NCBI RefSeq assembly: GCF_030816725.1
Contig: NZ_JAUSYG010000001.1
Location: 4,154,001-4,218,000, forward strand
Length of the DNA stretch: 64,000 nt
DNA from: Pseudarthrobacter defluvii
Lineage (GTDB): Bacteria; Actinomycetota; Actinomycetes; Actinomycetales; Micrococcaceae
Direction of reading: 5' to 3'
Position 1 is the stretch's first letter. Each line of letters starts with the position of its first letter. Shown one piece after another: positions 8,036 to 15,754 of the stretch. The notes under the pieces are model-generated. The model was given only the letters and a program-made list of their open reading frames with translations, was not told the DNA's origin and made no database searches. The position numbers and the translations under genes are program-made.

Positions 8036-8683
8036 ATGGAAAAGCCTGAAGTGACCACGCAGGACTCGACAGTCGAGGAATGGACGCGCGCGCTGGCGGA
8101 GTCCACGGGCTCCCCGGGCGGAGGGGCGGGCACGGGGCTGATGCTGGCGGTGGCGGCGTCGCTGACGTCCATGGTTGCCGGGTACAGCAAGGACGACGGC
8201 GGGGAGCCGGACCGGATCCGTGAGCGGGCCCAGGCGCTGCGCCAGGAAGCCCTTCGGCTGGCTGATGAGGACGCCTCCGCTTCCAAAGCGTTCGGGGCCG
8301 CCTTCCGCCTGGAACCCGGCGAGGAACGGGACGAAGCCATCCGCCGCGTATCCGTTGAAGCTGCGGCCGCATCCGCTGTCCTGGGCGAGCGCGCCATCGA
8401 AGCCATCGACGACCTCGCCTGGCTGGCAACCAGCGGCAACCGCGCGCTGGTGGCGGACGTCGTCGTCGCATTCGGTGCCCTCCGCGCCGCGATGGCCGGG
8501 GCGCGGACCAATGTCAGCTTCGACCTCGGCTCGCTCCGGTCGGCCGGCACCGGCCTGGAACAGGTCCGCGAGCAGCACCCGGACCTGTGGGCCGCCGTCG
8601 AGAAACTCAACGCCGCCATGGACCGGATTGACGAGCTGACCACCGCCATTGATCACCGCGCCGCTCCCACGGATGCCGTCTGA
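8036..8683 (+). CDS. Cyclodeaminase/cyclohydrolase-family protein
   Basis: 215 aa from an ATG that begins MEKPEVTTQDSTVEEWTRALAESTGSPGGGAGTGLML. The AESTGSPGGGAG segment followed by an all-helical body with a DEDASASKAFGAAF helix is the signature of the formimidoyltetrahydrofolate cyclodeaminase-like fold (FTCD C-terminal / FchA family). Members act on folate one-carbon units, but many stand-alone actinobacterial copies are untested. The open frame extends more than 400 bp upstream over the opposite hydrolase gene. I reject that extension because family similarity begins at this ATG. Confidence 0.8.
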   Translation: MEKPEVTTQDSTVEEWTRALAESTGSPGGGAGTGLMLAVAASLTSMVAGYSKDDGGEPDRIRERAQALRQEALRLADEDASASKAFGAAFRLEPGEERDEAIRRVSVEAAAASAVLGERAIEAIDDLAWLATSGNRALVADVVVAFGALRAAMAGARTNVSFDLGSLRSAGTGLEQVREQHPDLWAAVEKLNAAMDRIDELTTAIDHRAAPTDAV

Positions 8684-8774
8684 GGCTGGCGCGTCCGCAT
8701 TTGGACTTGCCGTCTGACCTGTGCTTATGGTGAACAGCATTGCTTGCCGAAGCACCCGTGGGGAGGGGTATCAA

Positions 8775-9743
8775 GTGAAGTCCGAGGGCAGTGCCTGGGC
8801 GTTCCTCCGGCCCGTCCTGCTCGTGGTGGCGGCAACTGCAGCCTGGATTGCCCTGTCAGCCGCTGGCGCGTCCGCCGATTCCTCACCTTCCCGCGATTCC
8901 CTTGCGGGGGCTGTGGATTCTGCCACCGCAAGCCTCACCCATCAGGCCAAAGATGAGCTGGACCCGATGCTGGCAGGGCTGGACGGCGGGCCGGCCAAGG
9001 CCCCGGCTTCCACTGTTGCTTCACTGATCCCGGTGCCACGTATCCCGGCGCCGTCCCTCCGCCCGGCCGCGGAGGAGGTCTCCGGCTTGGCCGACAATGC
9101 TGTGCAGTCCGTTCCGGTGGTTAACGAGCTTGTGCCTACGGGAGCGGTAGCGGCCATGGTTGATCCTGTGGTGGGTGGCGTGGACGGCATCGTCGACGGG
9201 ACGGTGGGGGCTGCTGTTCCCTTGGCCGATGCTGTCCTGGAACCCCTGGACCCGGTCCTTGAACCGGTCGTCAGCGCTGTTACCCCGCCCGTCGTCGGAC
9301 CGGAAGCAGGACCAGGCGCAGGCCGTCCTGTCGCCACGGCAGTCAGCGCGGCTTCCGCCGAGGAGCCCGCGCCTGGCCTTCCCACAGTTGCTGAACTGCC
9401 ACAAACGACTGGGGGCGTGACGCATCCTGCACCGTCCGCCGCTAAGTCGCAGGCCAGCGTTGCTGAAAGGCGCATGCAGATGATGCGTGCCGCAGTGACT
9501 CCAGTGCTTTCCGAGGCCGGCCCGGAAGACGCCCCGTTCCACACGCCGTCCGATCTGCCGCCTGCGGTGCCCGGCGCTGCGATAGGCGGAAACAGCCCGT
9601 CCGGCGCCAACGGGCCGGCGGCTCCTGGTTGGATCAGCCCACACTACTTTCCGGCCCCAGCGGATGGGACGGCCGCCATCCAGGGCCGTTCGCTTACTGC
9701 CCCCACCCCGGCGTCCTTCGACCCCGGCTCTTCTCCTGACTAG
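8775..9743 (+). CDS. Secreted Ala/Pro/Val-rich protein
   Basis: 322 aa from a GTG with GGGGAGGGG about five bases upstream. It has a signal peptide (AFLRPVLLVVAATAAWIALSAAGASA, cleavage near residue 36) and then a low-complexity chain of repeating VDPVVGGVDGIVDGTVG and VLEPLDPVLEPVVSAV segments, followed by a Pro/Ala/Gly-rich tail. No catalytic motif or membrane anchor is seen. The VDPVV/LEPV periodicity suggests an extended surface or envelope protein. A tiny sortase-type protein gene follows 91 bp downstream, so both may belong to the envelope. Confidence 0.7.
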   Translation: MKSEGSAWAFLRPVLLVVAATAAWIALSAAGASADSSPSRDSLAGAVDSATASLTHQAKDELDPMLAGLDGGPAKAPASTVASLIPVPRIPAPSLRPAAEEVSGLADNAVQSVPVVNELVPTGAVAAMVDPVVGGVDGIVDGTVGAAVPLADAVLEPLDPVLEPVVSAVTPPVVGPEAGPGAGRPVATAVSAASAEEPAPGLPTVAELPQTTGGVTHPAPSAAKSQASVAERRMQMMRAAVTPVLSEAGPEDAPFHTPSDLPPAVPGAAIGGNSPSGANGPAAPGWISPHYFPAPADGTAAIQGRSLTAPTPASFDPGSSPD

Positions 9744-9834
9744 TTGAGGCCCTGCCCGCGTCATTACAACGCGGGGTACGCGCCAATTCCCGGGCCAGGC
9801 AGTAGGCCCAATTCAACTTTCAGGAGAACCTCCC

Positions 9835-10068
9835 ATGATGCACCGCAACATCCGCAGATGCCTGTTCGCTACCGCTTTCGCAGGCGGCCTCCTGGCCTTT
9901 GGCGGCGTCGCGGCCAACGCAGCCGTTGCGCCAATGTCCGCGGCCTACTCTTCCGCTCCAGCGACGCTGGCCAGCACGGGCATGAACACCGGCCTGTTGA
10001 TAGTGGGCCTGCTGTTTCTTGCCTTCGGCGGGCTGCTGGCGCTGGTCCTTGGCCGCAAGCGCCGCTAA
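9835..10068 (+). CDS. Tiny cell-wall-anchored protein with LASTG sorting signal
   Basis: 77 aa. It has a signal peptide (residues 1 to about 30, ending AANAA), a spacer of about 15 residues, LASTG at 45-49, a hydrophobic helix (LLIVGLLFLAFGGLLALVL) and a GRKRR tail. The LAxTG form is what class E sortases of actinobacteria recognise. After both cleavages only about 18 residues would be fixed to peptidoglycan. AGGAGA seven bases before the first of two ATGs sets the start. No sortase gene is in the window. This could be a wall-spacer peptide or a mini-adhesin; its role is unknown. Confidence 0.75.
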   Translation: MMHRNIRRCLFATAFAGGLLAFGGVAANAAVAPMSAAYSSAPATLASTGMNTGLLIVGLLFLAFGGLLALVLGRKRR

Positions 10069-10144
10069 GTGAAACGCCTGCATGATGAACTCCAGCCAGC
10101 AGAAGTAGCGTAGGAACAACACCCACAAACCAGGGAGGTCCCGC

Positions 10145-10891
10145 ATGGCACGCGTCTTCATCACCGGATCCACGGACGGACTGGGCCGGGCTGCCGCAGC
10201 ATCGCTGCTCGAGGCCGGCCACGAGGTGATCGTCCATGCACGGTCCTCCCACCGGATCCCCGCTGTCCAGCACCTGCTGGACCGCGGGGCGCAGTGCGTG
10301 ACCGGGGACCTCGCCGTCGTGGACGAGGTCCGAAAGATCGCAGACCAGGCGAATGGGATCGGCCGCATCGATGCCGTCATCCACAACGCCGGGGTCCTGA
10401 ACGGCGCGGCGCTGCTGCCCGTGAATGTCGTCGCCCCGTACCTGCTGACCGCCCTCATTCCCGGCCCCCGTCGGCTCATCTACCTGAGCAGCGGGATGCA
10501 CCGCGGCGGCGACCCCGGCATGGACGGCCTTGACTGGGCAGGACGTACGACGACGGCCTCCTACTCCACCACCAAGCTGCACGTCACTGCGCTGTCCGCA
10601 GCGGTGGCGCGGCTTTTCCCGAACGTCGCCAGCAATGCCGTGGATCCGGGCTGGGTGCCCACCCGCATGGGCGGCCGCTCAGCGCCGGACAGCCTGGAAC
10701 TCGGCCACCGAACGCAGGACTGGCTGGCCACCAGCGACGATCCCGCGGCCTTGACCACCGGCGGCTACTGGTACCACCAGCGCCACCAAACCCCGCATCC
10801 GGCCGCCAATGATCCCCAGTTCCAGGATGCCCTGATGGCGCAGCTCGCCACTCACACTGGGGTCACTTTTCCGGAGTCGACTGCTCCGTAA
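10145..10891 (+). CDS. SDR-family NAD(P)-dependent oxidoreductase
   Basis: 248 aa. The Rossmann motif TGSTDGLGRA is near residue 8, the NAG strand reads AVIHNAG, the catalytic Tyr and Lys are in YSTTKLH, and PGWVPTRMGG matches classical SDRs. Substrate unknown. AGGGAGGTC before the ATG is a strong ribosome binding site. Its stop codon lies inside the second copy of palindrome family A, which separates it from the convergent ribokinase gene. The closest known SDR style is the daunorubicin C-13 ketoreductase/retinol-dehydrogenase-like group, which I state only as a resemblance. Confidence 0.85.
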   Translation: MARVFITGSTDGLGRAAAASLLEAGHEVIVHARSSHRIPAVQHLLDRGAQCVTGDLAVVDEVRKIADQANGIGRIDAVIHNAGVLNGAALLPVNVVAPYLLTALIPGPRRLIYLSSGMHRGGDPGMDGLDWAGRTTTASYSTTKLHVTALSAAVARLFPNVASNAVDPGWVPTRMGGRSAPDSLELGHRTQDWLATSDDPAALTTGGYWYHQRHQTPHPAANDPQFQDALMAQLATHTGVTFPESTAP

Positions 10892-10993
10892 ACGCCGTTT
10901 TGGAGCGTGAAAACGGTAGTTGGGCCCACGCCGGCAGGGTTCCCTGGCCGAGCTTGCGAGGTTAGGGTGCCGGTGGGGAGCAATCGATGAGGG
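10880..10993. repeat. Intergenic palindrome, family A copy 2 (degenerate/expanded)
   Basis: Shares with the 5997-6074 element the outer blocks TGCTCCGTA on the left and GGAGCAATCGATG on the right and the inner CCGTTTT/AAAACGG hairpin. About 55 bases are inserted on the right side between the inner and outer arms. It again sits between convergent genes and contains the SDR stop codon. Confidence 0.7.
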
Positions 10994-10994
10994 A

Positions 10995-11957
10995 TTAAGA
11001 GGTGCCGAGGCGGCGTTCGACGCCGGCCGCTTCCGGGTACGCCGCCTGGGTCCCTTTACGGGTGGTCGCCAAAGCCGCGGCAACAGAGGCGAATGCGGCA
11101 GCATCGGCGAGCGCATCGCCCGCCGCCAGCCGCACGGCCACGGCGCCGGTGAAGGCGTCCCCGGCTCCGGTGGTGTCGACGGCGTGCACCTGGGTGGGCT
11201 GGACGAACGTCACTTGGGAGCCGGGCGCGGCATGCGAGTCCAGCACCACCGAACCGTTCGAACCCAGCGTCACCAAGATCTGCCGAATCCCGCGGTCCGC
11301 GAACCGGGAGCGCGCCGCGTCCCAGTCCGCAGCGGAAGCACCGGCACCGGGAACCGAAGACCCGAGGAACAGCGCGGCCTCGTGCGCGTTGACCAGCAGG
11401 ACGTCCGCCAACTCGGCCAGGGCTGACGGGATCTCCGCATAAGGCGACAGGTTCAGCAAAACTGTTGCGCCGGCGTCGTGCCCTGCCTGCGCTGCCGCCA
11501 GCACGGTCTCCGTGCTGACTTCCAGGCACAGGCTCACCACTGCGGCGTCGTCCATCACGTCCGCCGCCCGGGCCACGTCGGCCGGGGACAATGTTCCGTT
11601 GGCGCCGGCGGAAATGATGATGTTGTTCTCGCCGCGGGCATCCACCGCGATGACGGCCACCCCGGTAGGCTCGCTGGACCCCCGCACGTGGCTGACGTCC
11701 ACGCCCGCGCCGGCCACGGAAGCCTCAAGCATGGCACCGTTGGGGTCCTCCCCCACCGCGCCCACCAGGCTGACGTGGCCGCCCAGCCGGGCTGCGGCCA
11801 CGGCCTGGTTGGCGCTCTTGCCGCCGGGATTCACCGCGAACCCGTTGCCATGGACCGTCTCACCGGGCTGCGGGAGGCGTTCGCAGTAGATGGTGAGGTC
11901 GGCGTTGAGGGACCCGACGACGACGATCCGGCCGGAAGTGCCTGCTGCCGCACTCAC
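10995..11957 (-). CDS. rbsK: Ribokinase
   Basis: 320 aa. GSLNADLTI at the N-terminus, NPGGKSANQAVAAARLG (ribokinase sugar-binding motif) and DTTGAGDAFTGAV with catalytic Asp267 identify ribokinase, which makes ribose 5-phosphate from ribose and ATP. The ATG overlaps the stop of the upstream transporter gene (ATGA), so it is translationally coupled as the third gene of a nucleoside hydrolase-MFS-ribokinase operon. The ribose released from nucleosides is thereby returned to the pentose phosphate pathway. Confidence 0.9.
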   Translation of the reverse strand: MSAAAGTSGRIVVVGSLNADLTIYCERLPQPGETVHGNGFAVNPGGKSANQAVAAARLGGHVSLVGAVGEDPNGAMLEASVAGAGVDVSHVRGSSEPTGVAVIAVDARGENNIIISAGANGTLSPADVARAADVMDDAAVVSLCLEVSTETVLAAAQAGHDAGATVLLNLSPYAEIPSALAELADVLLVNAHEAALFLGSSVPGAGASAADWDAARSRFADRGIRQILVTLGSNGSVVLDSHAAPGSQVTFVQPTQVHAVDTTGAGDAFTGAVAVRLAAGDALADAAAFASVAAALATTRKGTQAAYPEAAGVERRLGTS

Positions 11958-13384
11958 GCGGCCACCTCGGCCTCAACCGGCTTGGGGATCAGCAGCGAGG
12001 CAGCGAACGCGGCGACGGTCAGCGCCAGGCCCACCGCCACGACGGTGAGGTACGACGCCGTCGTGTCACCGAGTGCCGACGTCGCCACCAGCACGGCGGG
12101 CAGGATGAGGAAGCTCAGGCCCGCGCCCAGGTTGAAGGCGCCGGCGTTCATGCCGGGCAGGAAGCCGGGGTTGCCGGCGGGCGAGAGGACAACGCCGAGT
12201 CCGTTGAGCATGATGTTGACCGTACCGGCGTACATGATGCCCAGCAAGACCGTGCCGGCGATCATCATCGGCAGGCTGTGCAGGCCCAGGAACGCGATGA
12301 CGGCGAGCGCCGCGATGCTGCCCAGGAGGCCGATCCGCAGCACCTTGGTGTAGCCGAGGACCGGCGCGAGCTTCCCGCTGAGCGGCCCCACCAACCAGCC
12401 CAGCAGGGCGTACGGGGTGAGGATGATCAGTGACATCTCGGTGGGGCCCACGCCGAAGCCGGGGTCGGCGGCCTGGACGTAGGCGGGGACGATTCCGTTG
12501 ATGACGGCGAAAATGCCGGTCATGGTCAGGGTGGTGGTGAGCAGCGGAGCCCAGGTGGCGCGCTGGCGCAGGTGCACAATTTCCACCATCGGCTGGGCGG
12601 CGCGCTGTTCGGTGCGCCAGAAGGCGAAGAACGCGACGGCGGAGACCACTACCAGGGCCAGGCTGAGCATCAGCGTGCCGGCAGAGAACCCGGCCACCAG
12701 CTTGGCGCCTTCGTTGAGCGCGGTGAGCAGGGCGCCCACGGCAACCACGATGAAGAACACGCCGGGCCAGTCCATCCGGGTGCCGGCGGCGGGCTTGCTC
12801 TCGGTGGCGAGGAACAGAATCAGGGCGGTGGCCGCGACGGCCAGGACCACCATGAGCCAGAAGATGCTGCGGAAGCCGAAGTGCTCGGCGAAGTAGCCGC
12901 CTACGAAGGAGTCCACGCCGGCCACGCCACCGTTGACTGCGGTGATGAGTCCCATGAGCATGCCGTACTTGCGGGGGTTGGTGACGGCGGAGCGCAGCAT
13001 GATCAGGCAGAGCGGCACGGTGGGTCCGCTGACGCCCTGGATGATGCGGCCCACGAACAGCCACGTGATGTCCGGGGCCAGTGCGGCGATGACGGAGCCC
13101 ACGGCCATGAGCAGCATCATGCCCACCAGGACCTTCTTGCGGCCGATGATGTCGCTCAGGCGCGGCAGGAACAGGGAGAACAGGGCGGCGGCGGTGAAGA
13201 ACCAGGTCTGGGAGAGCCCGATCAGGGCCTGGTCCGCTTTGAGTTCCTGGCCCATGGTCACCAGGGCGGGGCTGAGCATGGAGGCGTTGAGCTGGAACGC
13301 CACGCAGGCGGCCAGCAGTGCGGTCATGAGGGCGGCGATGTTGCCGCGGCCGGTCCTGGTTTCAGTCATGGTTGCGGTGGCCAT
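11954..13384 (-). CDS. MFS transporter, probable ribonucleoside uptake
   Basis: 476 aa with about 14 hydrophobic helices, the size of the DHA2 14-TM group. The loop 2-3 motif reads LPRLSDIIGRKKVLVG. Its neighbours, a nucleoside hydrolase directly upstream (zero-gap, TAG then ATG) and ribokinase overlapping downstream, argue for import of nucleosides or ribose-like solutes rather than drug export; this is inference from context. GGAGGGG eight bases before the ATG is the ribosome binding site. Confidence 0.85.
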   Translation of the reverse strand: MATATMTETRTGRGNIAALMTALLAACVAFQLNASMLSPALVTMGQELKADQALIGLSQTWFFTAAALFSLFLPRLSDIIGRKKVLVGMMLLMAVGSVIAALAPDITWLFVGRIIQGVSGPTVPLCLIMLRSAVTNPRKYGMLMGLITAVNGGVAGVDSFVGGYFAEHFGFRSIFWLMVVLAVAATALILFLATESKPAAGTRMDWPGVFFIVVAVGALLTALNEGAKLVAGFSAGTLMLSLALVVVSAVAFFAFWRTEQRAAQPMVEIVHLRQRATWAPLLTTTLTMTGIFAVINGIVPAYVQAADPGFGVGPTEMSLIILTPYALLGWLVGPLSGKLAPVLGYTKVLRIGLLGSIAALAVIAFLGLHSLPMMIAGTVLLGIMYAGTVNIMLNGLGVVLSPAGNPGFLPGMNAGAFNLGAGLSFLILPAVLVATSALGDTTASYLTVVAVGLALTVAAFAASLLIPKPVEAEVAA

Positions 13385-14473
13385 CTACTTGACCCCTCCA
13401 GCGGTGAGCTGGGCACCTTTGTTAAGTTCGACGTCGGACGCGCCGGCGCCGGTGTTTGTGGCACCGGTGCCGGGCTCGCCAATGCGGACCAGCGCGTCGG
13501 TGACCAGGCCCCAGAACCGTGCGTGGTCCAGGTCCACGGCTACGCTGGTGTGGCAGTCGGCCGGTGCGGGGGCGCGGAAGTCGGCAACGGTCATGCCCAG
13601 GGTGAGCGTGCCCTGGAGTTCAATGTTCACGGGGACCTTGCGGGTGCTGACGATGCTGGGGTCGATCACGTACGCGACGGCGCAGGGATCGTGGACCGGC
13701 GGGTGGTCGAAGCCCTGGGCGTCCTTGTAGGTGTGGGCGAAGAAGTCCATCAGTTCGGTGACGAACTTCGCCGGCCCGGTGCCGATCGCTGCGATTTTCT
13801 CCACGACGTCCGGGGTGGCCAGCGCCTGGTGGGTGAGGTCCAGGCCCACCATCACCACCGGCCACTTCTCGTTGAAGACAATGTGCGCGGCTTCGGGATC
13901 GATGATGATGTTGAACTCGGCCACGGCGCTCCAGTTGCCCACGTGGTAGCCGCCGCCCATCAGGACCACTTCCTTGACGCGTTCCACGATGCGCGGTTCC
14001 TTGCGGGCGGCCAGGGCGATGTTGGTCAGGCCGGCGGTGGGGACCAGGGTGACGGTGCCGGGCTCGTGCGCCATGACGGTGTCGATGATGAGGTCGACGG
14101 CGTGGCGCGGGTCCAGTTCAATGGTGGACTCAGGAAGCGCGGGGCCGTCCATGCCGGACTCGCCGTGGATGTCCGGCGCGGTTTCGATGCTGCGGACCAG
14201 CGGGCGGGGGCAGCCGGCGGCGAAGGGGACGCCGGTGATGCCGGCGATGGTGCCGACGGCCAGGGCATTGCGGGTGACTTTTTCGAGCGTCTGGTTGCCC
14301 ACCACCGTGGTGACGGCCAGGAGTTCGATGTCGGGGTTGCCGTGCGCCAGCAGGAGTGCCACGGCGTCATCATGGCCGGGGTCGCAGTCCAGAATGATCT
14401 TCCTGGGCCCTGCCGGGTTCGTCCGGGACTGATTCGCTGGGGGATGAGGTTCCACGATGGTGCTCCACGTCAT
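13385..14473 (-). CDS. Ribonucleoside hydrolase (IU-NH family)
   Basis: 362 aa. The calcium-binding N-terminal motif IILDCDPGHDDAVALLLA (Asp cluster at residues 29-36) is diagnostic of inosine-uridine-type nucleoside hydrolases. Further family blocks are LLAVTTVVGNQTLEKVTRNAL, GCPRPLVR and the active-site segment ending VHDPCAVAYVIDP. It splits the N-glycosidic bond to give base and ribose. It is the first gene of the operon with the transporter and ribokinase. Two LacI-type operators lie in the divergent promoter region. The ribosome binding site before this ATG is poor, and an internal start is possible. Confidence 0.9.
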   Translation of the reverse strand: MTWSTIVEPHPPANQSRTNPAGPRKIILDCDPGHDDAVALLLAHGNPDIELLAVTTVVGNQTLEKVTRNALAVGTIAGITGVPFAAGCPRPLVRSIETAPDIHGESGMDGPALPESTIELDPRHAVDLIIDTVMAHEPGTVTLVPTAGLTNIALAARKEPRIVERVKEVVLMGGGYHVGNWSAVAEFNIIIDPEAAHIVFNEKWPVVMVGLDLTHQALATPDVVEKIAAIGTGPAKFVTELMDFFAHTYKDAQGFDHPPVHDPCAVAYVIDPSIVSTRKVPVNIELQGTLTLGMTVADFRAPAPADCHTSVAVDLDHARFWGLVTDALVRIGEPGTGATNTGAGASDVELNKGAQLTAGGVK

Positions 14474-14541
14474 TGGGGCCTGCCGGGAGGCAGGGGTTTC
14501 AGTATTCCGGGAGTGATCATGGCAGCATTGTGTGGCCTACG

Positions 14542-14553
14542 TCAAACGCTTAA
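14542..14553. promoter_or_regulatory. LacI-family operator 1
   Basis: TCAAACGCTTAA contains AANCGNTT, the core of LacI-family sites. It lies between the divergent nucleoside hydrolase and lacI-like genes, 35 bp centre to centre from a second copy. Confidence 0.7.
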
Positions 14554-14576
14554 CGTGACTCTGACATCGTCGCACG

Positions 14577-14588
14577 TCAAACGCTTGA
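14577..14588. promoter_or_regulatory. LacI-family operator 2
   Basis: TCAAACGCTTGA fits TCAANCGNTTGA exactly. Both copies are preceded by CG (CGTCAAACGCTT), so two identical 12-base blocks repeat here. The likely ligand is the divergent LacI-type regulator. Confidence 0.75.
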
Positions 14589-14679
14589 TGCCTTGACTGG
14601 CATGGAAGGCGGCAACCTTCGCCAGGCCGGTCTTTCCCGGCCGGGACCGCCGGGGCCCGGGGGCTACTACGATCAACGT

Positions 14680-15754
14680 ATGGATTCCGGGGAACAGGTG
14701 CAGCAGCAACGTCCGCGGCCGCGGCGGGTGACGGCGGCGATGGTCGCCGCGCGGGCCGGTGTTTCGGTGGCCACGGTGTCTCTGGTGGCCAATGGCAAGA
14801 CGGCTGGCCGCGTGGCCGAAGACAACATCTCCCGGGTGCGTGACGCCATTGCGGAACTGGGCTACGTGGTGGACGGCATCGGCAGCTCCCTGGCCAAAGG
14901 CGTCAGCTCGGTCGTAATCCTGGTGGCGCCGGACATCTCCAACCCGTTCTTCGCCAAGGTCATCGCCGGCGTGCGGGAATCCCTGGGCCCTCAGTACCCA
15001 GCTGCTGCTGTCCGTCACCGAGGCCGGCGAATTTCCGGAGGCCGACGACGTGCGGCGGCTGATGTCCCTGCGTCCGGCAGGCCTGCTGGTGGACGCACCC
15101 AACGCGGGCTTCCTCGAAGACCTCGCGTCGCCGTCGCCCCTTGTCCTGCTCGACGCGCCGGGGCTGGAGGCCTACGCGCCCTCCGTTAACCTGGATGTCG
15201 CCAGCGGGGCACGCCAACTGGCGGCGCACCTGGCGGACGCCGGGCACCGGGAAGCAGCCTATGTGGACAGCGTGACCGGCACGGAGACGTTCGCGGTGCG
15301 GCGCGCGGCATTCCTGTCGGAGGCAACAGCGCGCGGCATCACCGTCAACCCGGAGCGCATCATCAGCACCACCATCGACGTCGGGGAGGCGGCGGCGGCG
15401 TTTGCCCACGCCTGGCCGGAATGGCAGCATGCGGGGGTAACCGCCGTCGCCTGTGCCACCGACACCCATGCATATGGCGTCCTTCAGGAGGCCCGCGTGG
15501 AGGGCGTCCGCATTCCGGAGGAGCTGGCCGTGGCCGGGTTCGATGACCTGCCCTATTCGGCCACCAGCAACCCGGGCCTGACCAGCGTTCACCTGCCCGC
15601 CACTGCCCTGGGACAGAGGGCCGGCGAGCAACTGCGCCTGCTCATGGAGGGCAAGCCGCTGGAACACGGCGGCGTCACCCTGGAGACGTCCCTGGTGGTG
15701 CGCGGTTCCACTACGGCATCGCCGGCCGATCACCTTCCCGCAGCCAGTCGTTGA
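14680..15754 (+). pseudogene. LacI-family transcriptional regulator, single-base frameshift
   Basis: The first frame gives MDSGEQVQQQRPRPRRVTAA, then the LacI helix-turn-helix (VAARAGVSVATVSLVANGK) and the hinge/NTD start up to RESLGPQY. It then runs into unrelated residues. The next frame picks up exactly with QLLLSVTEAGEFPEADD and continues through the periplasmic-binding-protein-like domain to PVVRG-type ending LVVRGSTTASPAD. Removing one C from the CCC at 14997-14999 joins both frames as ESLGPQYQLLLSV, about 357 aa. Either the gene is inactive or this is a sequencing error. If the former, the nucleoside operon would be derepressed. The 3' end overlaps the convergent peptidase gene by 44 bp. 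Confidence 0.85.

Noticed and set aside
9755..9775. CCCGCG/CGCGGG hairpin after the secreted-protein gene
   Set aside because: Only six base pairs and no T-tract; too weak to call a terminator.
12572..14596. Plus-strand open frame of 674 codons, rich in Gly/His/Asp/Gln
   Set aside because: Antisense to the MFS transporter and nucleoside hydrolase; the HGDEGG-rich composition comes from reversed high-GC codons.
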